Assembly (NCBI GenBank): GCA_038277395.1 | Contig: CM076194.1 | Span: forward strand, 112,991,417-113,055,416 | Direction of reading: 5' to 3' | DNA from: Dryocosmus kuriphilus | Taxonomy: Eukaryota; Arthropoda; Insecta; Hymenoptera; Cynipidae | DNA: 64,000 nt | Part shown: piece after piece, positions 23,931 through 35,800 of the stretch | How the letters are laid out: each line of letters begins with the position of its first letter | Numbering within the stretch: position 1 is the stretch's first letter | Translations under genes and position numbers: made by a program | The notes under the pieces: model-generated | What the model saw: only the letters and a program-made list of their open reading frames with translations | What the model was told of the DNA's origin: nothing | Database searches by the model: none

Positions 23931-24235
23931 TCGAGGTATTTATTCTGTAATCTTTGTTTTCGTCAAGTCAGCGAAACCCTGAGGCACTCTAGACCCTTAT
24001 ATGAGCACCTGTGTTTACATTTTACTCTGATACTATTGTGTTTCCGAGATATTTTCACTTTCTGTTATTGTATGATCCATCGTGTATGTTATTCTTAGTC
24101 TTGCCTTATTTACCTGCATATCTCCCTGAAAATAAAATTAATCATGTAGCGTGAAATAGCAATTTCGAGACTATGACCTTCACCCCTCTCCCCCTTTGCT
24201 TTTAATTACCAATCAAGGTTAAAGTAAATTTGAAG

Positions 24236-24493
24236 ATGGCAGAGGGAAAGAAATCCATCTCTTGGGTATACGACCTCAATAAAGAGAAAATTACAGAAGA
24301 ATTAGAAAATCGGGATCCTTCCATTACCGGGAATTTCGTTGTCCTGCGCGAGCGATTATTGCGCGCGGTTCGTATCGAATACGGTATCCTCGACCCAGAG
24401 TGCACTAGCCAGAAAGAGACACTCAGGACGTCCGAGGAAGAACAATTTTCTGACTATTTAGATCCCCACAAAATTTATCAGGTTTTAATTTAA
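24236..24493 (+). pseudogene. Gypsy-like gag N-terminus, truncated
   Basis: It starts MAEGKKSISWVYDLNKEKIT, then ENRDPSITGNFVVLRERLLR. 'W.Y.L.KE.I..EL..R.......V..LR.RL' is the N-terminal pattern I associate with Gag of several insect Gypsy-like elements. The frame ends after about 85 codons (QVLI stop) in a repeat resembling the leader, so most of gag and all of pol are missing. The first ATG follows the leader by some 740 bases. Confidence 0.6.
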
Positions 24494-25232
24494 AGTGCCA
24501 GTTTCGTGTCAGTATTAATTTATCGCATGTGATTTAAAAAAAAATACTATTGTCACGTGTCACTTTAAATTATCGTTCCCAACCTTGTAGGTAGCAGTAT
24601 AATGAAAAAATTTGGTTTATAGTGTGTCCCATTAAAGTCAACCATGCCAAGACTGTGATAAAAAATATTTAAAATTTTTCAAAACCTCATTTTGGGATTC
24701 TCAGGTCGAATTATGTCAAGATGTCAAAAAATAAAGTTCGAAATTTTTCATCATTACAAAATTTCCTCTATGAGGAAACAATAATAGTACATTGTTCCAA
24801 TCTTTTTCCAAACTTCGTAATCTTTTTTCTTCGATTTTCAGGTTAGACACGTAACCTTTTTGAAAAAGGTTTTAAAAAAGCTTTTAAATTTACACAATAT
24901 TAATTTAAAATCTAGAAACATTTTTTTAACACCTGATTTTACTAAAATTTGTCCTTCTACTTGTAAAAAGTAATTTTGCGTTTGCTGTTACAAGACAAGT
25001 AAGCACTGCGACAACATTGGGGAATAAAACAGGTAACTTGACGCAGGTGAATTTTTTATGAGAACCTAAAATTCATGTTTTTTTTCGTAATCCCTTTGTC
25101 ATTTTTTTCATACATAAAGCAAGTCCAAGGTATCAAACTACATGCTCCATAGTTACCTGCAATAAAATTGCTTATATAATTCTTAAAATTCAAAGGTCTG
25201 TTTTAGTTGCACCACATAATGGACCGCTCCCC

Positions 25233-25345
25233 TAATTTTGCTATTTAACCATAATGCGGAAGCAAAGTACTCATCAAATGAGCACAAATGAGTACACTCC
25301 AGAGATCGAATTCACAGCTAGTTTGCATTGTGTTGACGGCACAAT
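25233..25345 (+). repeat. Right half of the split dispersed repeat
   Basis: It contains 'gatcgaattcacagctagtttgc', matching 45300-45335 ('gattgaattcacagctagttt'), and 'aaagtactcatcaaatgagc' against 'aaagtgctcaacaagtgagc' at 45255. It completes the repeat begun at 20520-20665. Confidence 0.65.
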
Positions 25346-26710
25346 TTTTTGAAAAAACTTAAACATGTCTGGCTTGAAATTTCTTCAGCTATGATTAGAG
25401 AATCATGCCACTGTTTTGTTATCATGAAAAAGTTTTGTATTGTGATGTACAGATATAAAAATTGCTTAGAATAGGGCATATTTACAATTTTGAAACCAGA
25501 AAAAAATTTTCTTTTATGATAACAAAAAAATTGCCTGTTTCTTCAATCAAAGATGAAGAAATCTGAAGCAGGGTATGTTTAAATTTTTTCGAAGAAATGT
25601 GCAGTCACCACAATTTTAAAAAAAACTTGCTTTTTCACATTTTTAATAAGTTCTAGCTTGGAAAAATATTTTATTTTCTAATTTCTAATTTTATATTATT
25701 ATTGACTACCAAAAAGTGTGCCTAAAAGAAAATTCAACGTAATTTTTTGGCCAATAGGAAATTTTTTTAAATTTTATAATATTTTAATTTTCAAATCCAT
25801 ACACAGAATAGAAAATATTATCCGATCAAACTCAAATTTGGAGGACTTACTACTGCTAGGTAAATAAAATTTCGACCTGCTATCAGACCTTCCAAGATGA
25901 AAAGGCCTTTTGTTTTGTATTTCTACATTTATGTTCTTGGCACCGTAAATTCAATTCAAAAGAAGACATTGCATTTCTCCTGCCTGCTTGGCTGGAAAAT
26001 AAAATGCATCAGTAACTCGGTCAGTAGACTTTCGAAATAAATACCTCAGAAATTTGTTAATTTCAAAATCGCAGGCAAAAGGTATTTGCGATCGACGGCG
26101 CGGGCGCCCTGAACGGCTGCAATCTCTCCCATTCATAGCAGCTCTGTTTCAACACAGATGCTATGCATTCTATGGTATATACATTTGAATCAACAATATC
26201 TGCTTTTGAGCGAGGACGTTAGTGTGGCCCATTGATTCAGTTTTATTTTCTCAGTGTTTAATTGTCATAATCGCCGCTGTATAAGAATGATGTGCATTGT
26301 ACATTAATATACCAGGAAATATTATAAGGTACAAAAAACTTCGCAATGGATACCACTAATATTGTTCGTTTTTATACATAGTACAACGCCTCTCTATTAT
26401 ACTAAATTTATTATGAAAGATTTTTAAGGTATTTATTATTTTAATTTCCACTACGCTTCTCTTATATTTTCACGTTTTTCTAAAGATAAATGTTTATCTG
26501 GTTTGTTTGATGATCACGATAAATTTCATTAGACTGTTCAAATTAAAGCAAAAGGTCTTCCATTATTGTAAGGAAAACTCATTGCAGCCCGTATATTTTA
26601 AAATACGTTAACCACACAAAAGACGAAAAATAGAATCATTTTTATTCCGATATATGGTACAATATACAATATATGTATAATTTTGGTCATGGATAATGGC
26701 ATAGTGAGTA
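25346..26710. other. Intergenic stretch upstream of the secreted-protein gene, no gene seen
   Basis: AT-rich, without a supported coding frame. A short GC-rich patch is at 26080-26120 (cgacggcgcgggcgccc). I see no recognisable transposon ends. Confidence 0.4.
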
Positions 26711-26717
26711 GTAAATA

Positions 26718-26726
26718 ATATATATA
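26718..26726 (+). promoter_or_regulatory. Possible TATA box
   Basis: tatatata lies 85 bases before the ATG of the secreted-protein gene, which would allow a ~60-base 5' leader. In such AT-rich sequence the motif is weak evidence by itself. Confidence 0.3.
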
Positions 26727-26810
26727 CCAGCTATTACTTTACAATTTGCTAGAATTAATTCAGACGAAAATAATAAAAGAACTCGCCATTTTTATATAGA
26801 TAGAGAATAA

Positions 26811-29800
26811 ATGAAGTTACTTATCACAGCTCTTCTGGTCTTTGTGATCTTTCATAGTTCTATTAGTATGTACAATAATAATAATAATAATAATAATAAG
26901 TAATATAACTCGAATAATATTCTTTACTCATTTGCCTATTTAATCCATTTAAATTATATTCCAACTTTGTAAGTTTACAAATTTCTTTTTTTTTTTTGCA
27001 GAATTATGTTCATCACGTAGCAAAGCCAGTCGATTTTTTCGACATTTCAGAAAGGACATTAATAAAAGCCTGGGAGTAATTAAAAATGGTAAGTTCAATA
27101 CTTTTTTTGATCCACTATGGAGAATATTTGCCTCCCCATAACTTAGGCCTTAAGGTATAATAACTATTATCCATTAATATGCAATCCAACTAAACGAAGT
27201 CATTTTTTTGTTAACAGTTGCAATAGCTTCGGCACCAGTTGCGAGTCAATTGCCTGTAGGTAAGTTCACTACACTTATTGTGTTTTTGAATTCTACTTAT
27301 TTAATGAGCATTTCCTGATAAGAATAAATAAGAATCTAATAAATCCTTCATCAAATATAGCTTAAATAAAAAGACATATTTGATTTATACCGGGTGGGAA
27401 AAAGTATGGAAACAGGTATAAATATCGCAAGATTAGTGAAAAAAAACTAAAAATCCAGGTCATATCCTTAGGTAACTTTTAACGAGGAATCCAACGGTGA
27501 CCCTTGATTTAACTTTGAACCTCAATTTCAAGGTTACTTCAAGGTCAACTTTGTTTTTTGTAATGGGAACACATATTTTTGATGTCAGATTCGAAAAGAG
27601 GAGGAAATTTTACGTTCAGATACGTATCTAGACTTGAGGTCAGGGTGACGTCAACGGGTCAAACAAAGGTCAAACTACGCTACCATGGAACCTCTTAGGA
27701 ATCTCGTGGAATTAGTGAAAGAAACCAAGGTCATATCCTACGTAACTTTCAACGAGGAATCCAACGGTGACCTTGGATTTAACCTTGAACCTCAATTTCC
27801 AGGTTATCTCAAGGTCAACTTTGTTTTTTGTAAGAGTAACCCATACTTTCGATGCCGGAATCGAAAGGAGAGGGAGATTTTACTACTAGATACGTATTTA
27901 GATCTAAATTCAAGGTGACCTTTTCGTCACAAAGTCAAATAACAGTTATACTACGCTACCATGGGACCTCGTAGGAATCTTCCAGAATTTGTAATAAAAA
28001 ATAATAACCAAGTTCATGCCTCAAGTAACTTTATTTACCGCAGAAAAATGTTTATCGCATATTCCTTCTTTCAGTGCAACCCAGGAACAACAACGTGGAC
28101 GTAGAAGGACTCTGTTCCATTCAGGGTGCTTTTCTAGAGTGAGTTCCCCTTGCTTCTCATTTCGGGGTGCTTTTTTATAGTGAGTTCCCCTTGCCTCTCA
28201 CTTGGGGGTGCTTTTTTAGAGTGAGTTCCCCTCGCCTCTCACTTTGTCAGGAACTTTCATGAAGTATGTTGACAGATAAATAATTTTACAACAGATGCTC
28301 GAATTGTTCTCCATTCGCCTCTTGAAAGTAACCAATCCTGTTGTAAAATGATTGAACTGCATTGCGAATGATCTCTCTTGGAATGAAAGCAGCTTCTTGA
28401 ACAATTCTGTGTCTTAACTCTTCAAGATTTTGTGGATTAGTTGGGTATACCCGATCTTTCAAATAACCCCATAAAAAATAGTCTAACGGTGTTAAGTCTG
28501 GAGATCTTGGAGCCCACTCTATTGTACCTCTTCGACCTATCCATCTTTCGAAAAACGTTTCGTTCAGGAATTGTGTAACATGAACTCCATAATGTGGTGG
28601 TGGACCATCTTACTGAAACCATGTGTTTTTAAAATGAACTCTTTGACTAGCTCGTATTGTTGGAACAATTTGATTTTGTAGTAGACGTTCATAGCTTTCC
28701 GCATTTAAATTTCCTTCGATAAAGAACGTACCTATTATTTCGTCATCTACAATTCCTGCCCATACCTGCACGTTCAATTTTTGTGATATTGGGTGTGACC
28801 TTCTCTCATCCAGTGGGGATTTGTATCAGACCAATACATGAAGTTATGACGATTGACATTGCCATTTAAATCAAACGTTTTTTCATATGAAAAGACAACA
28901 TTTCCCAAATATCGTGAATTTTCATCTATCATTTCCACCATTGTCTCACAAAATTCTATACGACGATCAGGATCATCTTCGTTTAACTCTTGCACAAGTT
29001 TCATTTTATAGGGATGGAAACTGCTAACCTTCAAAATTTCGATGTCGTGTTGTGCAGCCGCAGATCAAGATGTTTCATGAGGATTTTCAATAAAAGACTA
29101 TAAAACATCTAAAGATTTTTCTTCGTTTGTTGCTGTCGATGGTCGACCAACAATACGACGATTTCGAATAGATCCCGTTTCTACAAAACGTCTTACAGTC
29201 TTTGCAACTGTTCATTTTGATAATGGTGTACCACCGTTTCGGAATATTCTGTTAAAAATATCAACCACATTAGTGCATGACCTTTGCATATCACCCCAAC
29301 CTCTTATCATTAAAAGAGATATGCGTTCTCCTTCGGACAAAGGGAACATTTTAACTACAAAATTTAACAATAATGAGTTAGTAAGAAAAGGTGTGAAGTA
29401 GATATTAAAACCCCATACAAAATTAAAAGAATCTAATATTTACTTTTTACAAAGAAAAAATCAACGATCAAAAAATTTGACGGTTTTGTCAAACTCTTTT
29501 CCTCTTGCAACTGCAAGGTGCTATTTTAAAATTAACTGTTACCAATAATGTATTAATAAAGCGATTTTAATTTTAAAAGTTTATTTATTAAATAAATTAT
29601 TTTTTAAATAAAAAAATTTTTTGTTTGGAGACAATATCTTTTAAATAAGTGCGCGATTTTTGGGAAGCCATACGTACGTGATGTGAACTCTTTTTAAAAT
29701 TTAAATAAGACAAAGTTTTCAAATAAGATTTTCCGCTCTTTTCGAATCTGACATAAAAAATATGTGTTCCCATTACAAAAAACAAATTTGACCTTGAAAT

Positions 29801-32800
29801 AACCTTGAAATTGAGGTTCCAGGTTAAATCCAAGGTCACCGTTGGATTCCTCGTTCAAAGTTACGTAGGGTATGTCCTTGGTTTTTTTCACTAATTCCGC
29901 GAGATTCCTAAAAGGTTCCATGGTAGCGTAGTTTGACCTTGGTTTGACCCGTAGAGGTCACTCTGACCTCAAGTCTAAATACGTAGCTAAACGTAAAATT
30001 TCCCGCTCTTTTCGAATCTGGCATCAAAAAAATATGTATTCCCACTATAAAAAACAAAATTGACCTTGAAATGACTTTGAAATTGAGGTTCAAGGTTAAA
30101 TCAAAAGTCACCGTAGGATTCCTCGTTAAAAGTTACCTCAGGATATTACCTTGATTTTTAGTTTTTTTTTCACTAATCTTGCGATATTTATAGGTGTTTC
30201 CATACTTTTTCCCCACCCGGTATATAAATTATATTGACAAATAGTTGAGAAAATTTCAATTTTAAAAAAAACACTGATTAAAGGCGATGGAACAGAGCAC
30301 GAAAAATTCAAAGGACTTGTGAAGACACCTCATTTTGATGGGTGAATCTGCTTCATTTCAGATTTAGCTTATTTCTGGAAAAGAACGCAAAAATACGAGT
30401 TTCTCTGGAGCCTAAAAGGGACTGCATTTTTTTTGAAAAAACGGGAAAATATGTTGTAAACGTCGAAAACTGAACAAATGCATGAGGGAGCGCGTCGAAA
30501 CTGTCATCCGCTAGAAAGGCATCATCTGTTCAGTTTTCGACGTTTATGACACATTCTCCTCTTTTTTCAAAAAAATAGTTTCGAATCGAAGGTCCTCGAA
30601 ACCTGTAGTTCCCTTTAGACTCCGGGAAAACTCGTATCTTTGCGTTCCTTTCCACAAATAAGCTAAATCTGCAATGACATAGAGTACGCTTGAAACTAAG
30701 GTATCTTGACAAGTCCTGTGCATTTTTCGTGCTCCGTTCCATTGCCCTTAAGCGTATGTACGTAGCAGTTGAAAATACCTATATTACCGACATTAATGGT
30801 ATGTGATATAATTTCTACACGAAGTGAGATATCGTGTTGAAGGTTTAAAAATTAAATAAAAGATACTAAGGAATTAGGAATGTTTTTCTGGCCCTAAATG
30901 TTTCTAATTACATAAAAACATTTTACCGTCCAGGAATATGAGGACACTTACATACGACGCGATTTAAAAACATGCCCTCACTTCTTGAAAAATATCTCAG
31001 CACTGTAAAGAGATAAAAATTTTATTAAATAGATTGAAAATACAATATAATTCCATGTCCCGCGAGCCCAATTTGAAGTAATTTCATTAAATAGATACTG
31101 AGCTAGCGTCTGACAAAATTCCAATAAAATTCCTAGATCGACAGATTTTTCTTGTCAACTTTAACGTTACTCTAACGTTAAAGTTACAATCCCTGCTTAA
31201 AATGGCTTGTAAAAAACATATAGAAACCGGATAGAAGCCCGGTAGGTACCGATTCGGGTTATATACCCGGACAATGTCCACAGAAAATAAGTTGTGAAAA
31301 TATTGTGCCCGATCCTACCAGGTTTCTATCCGCCAAGTTGAACCATAAATTAAATATTGGCAAAGGCCGAAGTTTACTTCTACCCAGTTACTACCAGGCT
31401 TCTATCAAGAACTCGAAACTGGAGACAGGTCTTGACGCGGAGGCGTACAATGTACAAAGTCCTACCAGGTTTCTACCTGCCAAGTGAAACCAGAAACTAA
31501 ATATTGGCGAAGGCCAACATTTGCTATACCCAGTTCCTACCAGGATTTTACCAGGCACCTGAAACTGAAGATAAGCTTTGACGCGGAAGTGTACAATGTA
31601 ACAGGTCCTACCAGGTTTCTACACACCAAGTGGAACCAGAAATTGAATATTGACGAAGGCCGACATTTGCTTCTACCTGGTTCCTACCAGGTTTCTACCA
31701 GGTACCCAAAACTGGATATAGGTCTTGACGCGGAAATGTATCCGGTCCTACCAGGTTCCTATCCGGTAAGAGAAATCGGAAAATAAATATTGGCAAAGTT
31801 CGAAGTTTGCCGGATACGGTCGCGAAGATGTCATATGTCCGTGTCGTAAAGATGACGTAAAGATATCTTTGCGACATTAAAATGTCTTAAAGATGTCTTA
31901 AAGATATCTTTACGACACGAACATAGGATGTATTTTCGACGTCGTAAAAATGTCGTATAGAAGTCGCAAAGACGTCCTCCATTTTTTTGCCCACTGGGAC
32001 ATATAATAGTTACTTGTGATGCAAGTGCGTAAACCAGGTTTAGGCTTCGCACAAAATCTCTAACTTGTATCTCGAACCTCCGGCAAGTGCTGCAATCACA
32101 TGAGTATCAATTACCTGTACGCACTTGTATGAAAATCACACACTGTTTTTTGCAACACATGACCGAGAAAGTTGCACGCCAAAGCCTGCTCCGAAATAAG
32201 GACAGGCAGAGACTGAACTGAAGTGAACTTTGCTACGCATTGAAAGGTTATAGGGCAAGATTCGTGCAACGAAGAAAATGTCCGCTTGCTTGGCAATATT
32301 GCCAATGAATGTTGAGGGAAGATTTGATTTACGATCTTCAGGAATATTCAGGAAAAATTCCAGAAAGGTACTTAGGAAATGTTATTATTCTTAATTTTTT
32401 AAACAATTTTGGAAAACAAACAGTTTTCGACATATATGTTCAAAGATATTGTGAGACTGTATGGCAGAACGAGAAAACCTACTGTGCAGCCGGAGGTGAC
32501 ATAGAATACTACTGCGCATCGAACTAGAATACTACTACTGCGCATCGAATAAGTTATAGAATAATTTCCAAACTCTCCTGAGCTTCACAGTGCAATATTG
32601 ACAAGCAAACGGACATTTTCTTCGTTGCACGAATCTTGTCCTAATCTCTCAATGCAATATTCCGAACCTCGCATTGCGAATTTCAGGAATATGTACTTAG
32701 GCGAACATTAAAACGTTGGTCTTCCTCCCAAATATTAGCACAACATTTGGGGTAAATCTTTCCTAAAGTTTGCGATGCAAGTTTCGGAAGCTTACACAAC

Positions 32801-35800
32801 ACCGTAAGGTGAGGCAAACTTGCCGCAAGTAAGAAAATGTCCACCATATGGAAAAATTGCGAGGCAAGTTTGAGGGAAACTTACGTGGAAATTTTAAAAT
32901 TAATTCATTGCGCAGTAGTTTTTTATGTCACCCAGAGCTGTGCTGTGGCTTTTTATGTTTTCCCAGAATACCGCTCTGTTCGCGTATAGAAACGTAACAT
33001 ATTTCGTATTTTAAAAAAATGAAACTTTACCAAGAAAAATTCCGCAAGTTTCCCTCAAACATATGAGTTTGATGCAAGATTCCCTCTATTACGTACGATA
33101 TGCAAGTTTCCCTCAAACTTGCTTCGCAATGTTGCCGCATGGCGGACATTTCCTTACTTGTGGCAAGTTTGTCTAAACCTTGTGATACAAGCTTCCGAAA
33201 CTTGCACCGCAAACTTTTGACAAGATTGTCGCAAACTGTTGTGCTATCTAGACTCAGCATACCCTAGCACGATTGCAGCAATTAAAATAATTAGGCAGCG
33301 TAAGAAGGAGGTCCTTTAAGTATTACGTAACGCATTTTAGGGAGGGTGGGAGGTAACTACGCGTTACACAATGGCTTCCGGAAAAGTCGAAAAAAAAAAA
33401 AAAAAAAACCGCATTATATAGAGGGAGATGGTACACATTTGCAGGGTGCAAAGCCAGAAATACCCGGCAAACCGCTTGTGAGGGGATCAACAAGGATCAC
33501 AAAGATTTTATTTTTTTCGAAACGCATGAATTTTTTATATAATATTCTACTCATCATTTGGAATGTACGGGGTGTGTTCAACAAGTAAGGTGACTTTTAA
33601 TTTTTACGAAAAAATATTTATTTATTCATCAATTATTATGTAGTCCCCTTCAAAGTACCCCCCCCCCCCCCCCCCCCCCCCCCTAGATACAACACACACT
33701 TGGGACAACACTTTTTCCAATCCTCGAAGCACTTCTGATAAGCACTTTTTGGTATAGCCTTGAGTTCTTGCAACGATGTATTCTTTATCTCCTCAATCGT
33801 TGCAAATCTCCATCCTTTCTTGGGTCTCTTCAGTTTTGGGAACAAGAAAAAGTCGCAGGGGGCCAAATCCGGTGAATATGGTGACTGAGGCATGATTGTG
33901 GTTATGTTTTTGGCAAAAAGTCACGCACAAGCAACGATGAGTGAGCAGGTGCATTGTCGTGATGCAAAAGCCGTGAATTGTTTTTCCACAATTCCGGACG
34001 TTTTTGTCGTATTGCTTCTCGCAAACGGCGCATAACTTCAAGGTAATACTCCTTGTTGACCGTGCGACCTTGTGGTAAGAACTCTGGATGTACTACTCCA
34101 CGGTAATCAAAGAAAATAGTGAGCAAAACCTTGACATTGGGACGATTGGGCTTTGGTTTCGACGTCATAACCATATACACATAATTCGTCACCAGTTATA
34201 ACTCTTTTGAGCATATCAGGATCATTATTGACGTCGTTTAAGAGCTCTTGAGCGATGCTCATTCGACGGTTCTTTTGGTCAAAATTAAGCAATTTCGGAA
34301 CAAATTTCGCTGCCACACGTTTCATGCCCAGAACATCGGAAAAAATTGCATGGCACGAGCCAACCGAGATGCCGACGTCTTCAGCAACTTCTCTAGCAGT
34401 AATTCGACGATTTACCAACACCATATTCTTCACTTCTTCAACGCTTTCATCATTTATTGACGTGCTGGGACATCCAGAGCGAGATTCCTCATTGGTGTCT
34501 TCTCGGCCTTTTTAGAAGATCTTGTACCACTTATAAACATTTTTTTTTGCTCAAAGTAGACTCACCGTATGCCACTGTCAACACTTCAAGTATTTTGGAG
34601 CACTTAATTCTATTTTTCAAAAAAAATGCAATGCATGTTCTCTGATCCATTTTTTTCGACAGCAGAAAATCGAAGGTGACACCAAACACCTCCAACCTTT
34701 ACGCCTCTCACAAACAAACTAAAAATACTATACACTCTAAACTGTGCACATATATGTTCGGGACAAGTGGACCAATATAAAATTTTTAAAAAATTGAAGA
34801 TCAAATGTACGTAGCCCACGAAATTTGTAAAGTCACCTTACTTTTTGAACACCTCGTATATTTCCAACAATAAAACAAAAATTCAGGACGAAGAACAGAC
34901 TGGAAAGACTTCCGGTCTCGACCGTGCACCGTGCGATTGATGGCCCTGTGGGAGGTTTCAGAGCCGCAATCGACGAAGTGATCTACCGGTTACTTCTGGC
35001 AAAATGGGGTAACGCAGGTCGAATTGTTATGAAATAATTGATATTTTACTACAATTTGATATAAACTTGGTTCATATGTTTTATGACATTAAAGAATCAC
35101 CTACTTACGTTTCCTAATTACTTTAATTGTCGCAATCGTGTCAGGGTGTGCTTAGGCAGACCAACGCAACAGTTTCATGTTCGGCCACATTCGGCTGAGT
35201 ATTTACTTTAACATTTTTAAGAAATTTTAAGTATGTTCGATAAAGTTACTTTTTTGTCGTGAGATCCTGACTATTATGATTTCATCTGTTTAATATCTTT
35301 ATTTTAAAGATTTAAAAATATAATTGGTTGATAATAGTATAGACAAAACAAACTATAACGCAAATCCCTATTTCAAAGCCTTTACCAATATCGTTGGTTC
35401 ATTTTCAACGATATCTGTGGCCAGTTCAAGTATAAATATCGTTGGTTCAGCTATATATTTTCCCCGTGCGCATGGAATTCCAAGTAGAAATTTAAACGCG
35501 CAAATCCACGTGGAATGTTTTAAATTTTCATATAGATTTTTTTACCTGGGTATAGACGCGTATAGACTTTCATGATACCTAGGGTTGGTTGTTTTTTTAC
35601 ACATACTTATGGAGTTATTTACTTATTATTATCATCTACTTATTATTTATTTATTATATCAATTACACGTGTTTCAGTTGGTCAGTTTATTGGAGTGGGC
35701 TCGACAATAGGTAGTAGTGTGGGTACGGCAGTAGAAGCGCCAAAGGTAATGAAAGCTTTTCAAATTTTTGGAGGAGCTCCTGGAATGTCTGGAGGAGATG

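Larger units (their letters stand above)
20666..25232. mobile_element. TA-flanked DNA transposon carrying a nested LTR element
   Basis: Left end tgggagcggtccctaatatg and right end cataatggaccgctcccc are imperfect inverted copies. TA sits on each side (20664-20665 and 25233-25234). Insertion into a dispersed repeat is confirmed by the intact repeat at 45.1-45.3 kb. About 3.3 kb of the interior is a later Gypsy-like insertion; the rest (~1.2 kb) shows no transposase. TA target and length suggest a non-autonomous mariner/Tc1-type element. Confidence 0.55.
27390..30220 (-). mobile_element. Tc1/mariner-type transposon with long structured ends
   Basis: Left end ccgggtgggaaaaagtatgg and right end its near-exact inverse, with TA on each side (27388-27389 and 30221-30222). 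The inverted arms extend ~600 bp. In each arm a ~240-bp block (aacgaggaatccaacggtga, then 'cctcaatttc.aggtta.ctcaaggtcaa') is present twice in tandem. A degenerate transposase lies on the minus strand. The element sits in the last intron of the secreted-protein gene. Confidence 0.9.
33568..34856 (-). mobile_element. mariner transposon, copy 1
   Basis: Ends are cggggtgtgttcaacaagta on the left and the inverse of cgaggtgttcaaaaagtaag on the right, with TA on both sides (33566-33567 and 34857-34858). Length 1.29 kb, as expected for mariner. It encodes a frameshifted DD34D transposase on the minus strand. Confidence 0.95.

Noticed and set aside
31305..31786. Two tandem open frames of 60 and 100 codons
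   Set aside because: They follow the 145-bp minisatellite and show no start context or domain.
35572..35677. N-terminal part of the open frame that contains exon 4
   Set aside because: It is intronic by the splice model: the acceptor at 35677 fits the phase of exon 3, while the upstream piece is AT-rich and hydrophobic by composition only.
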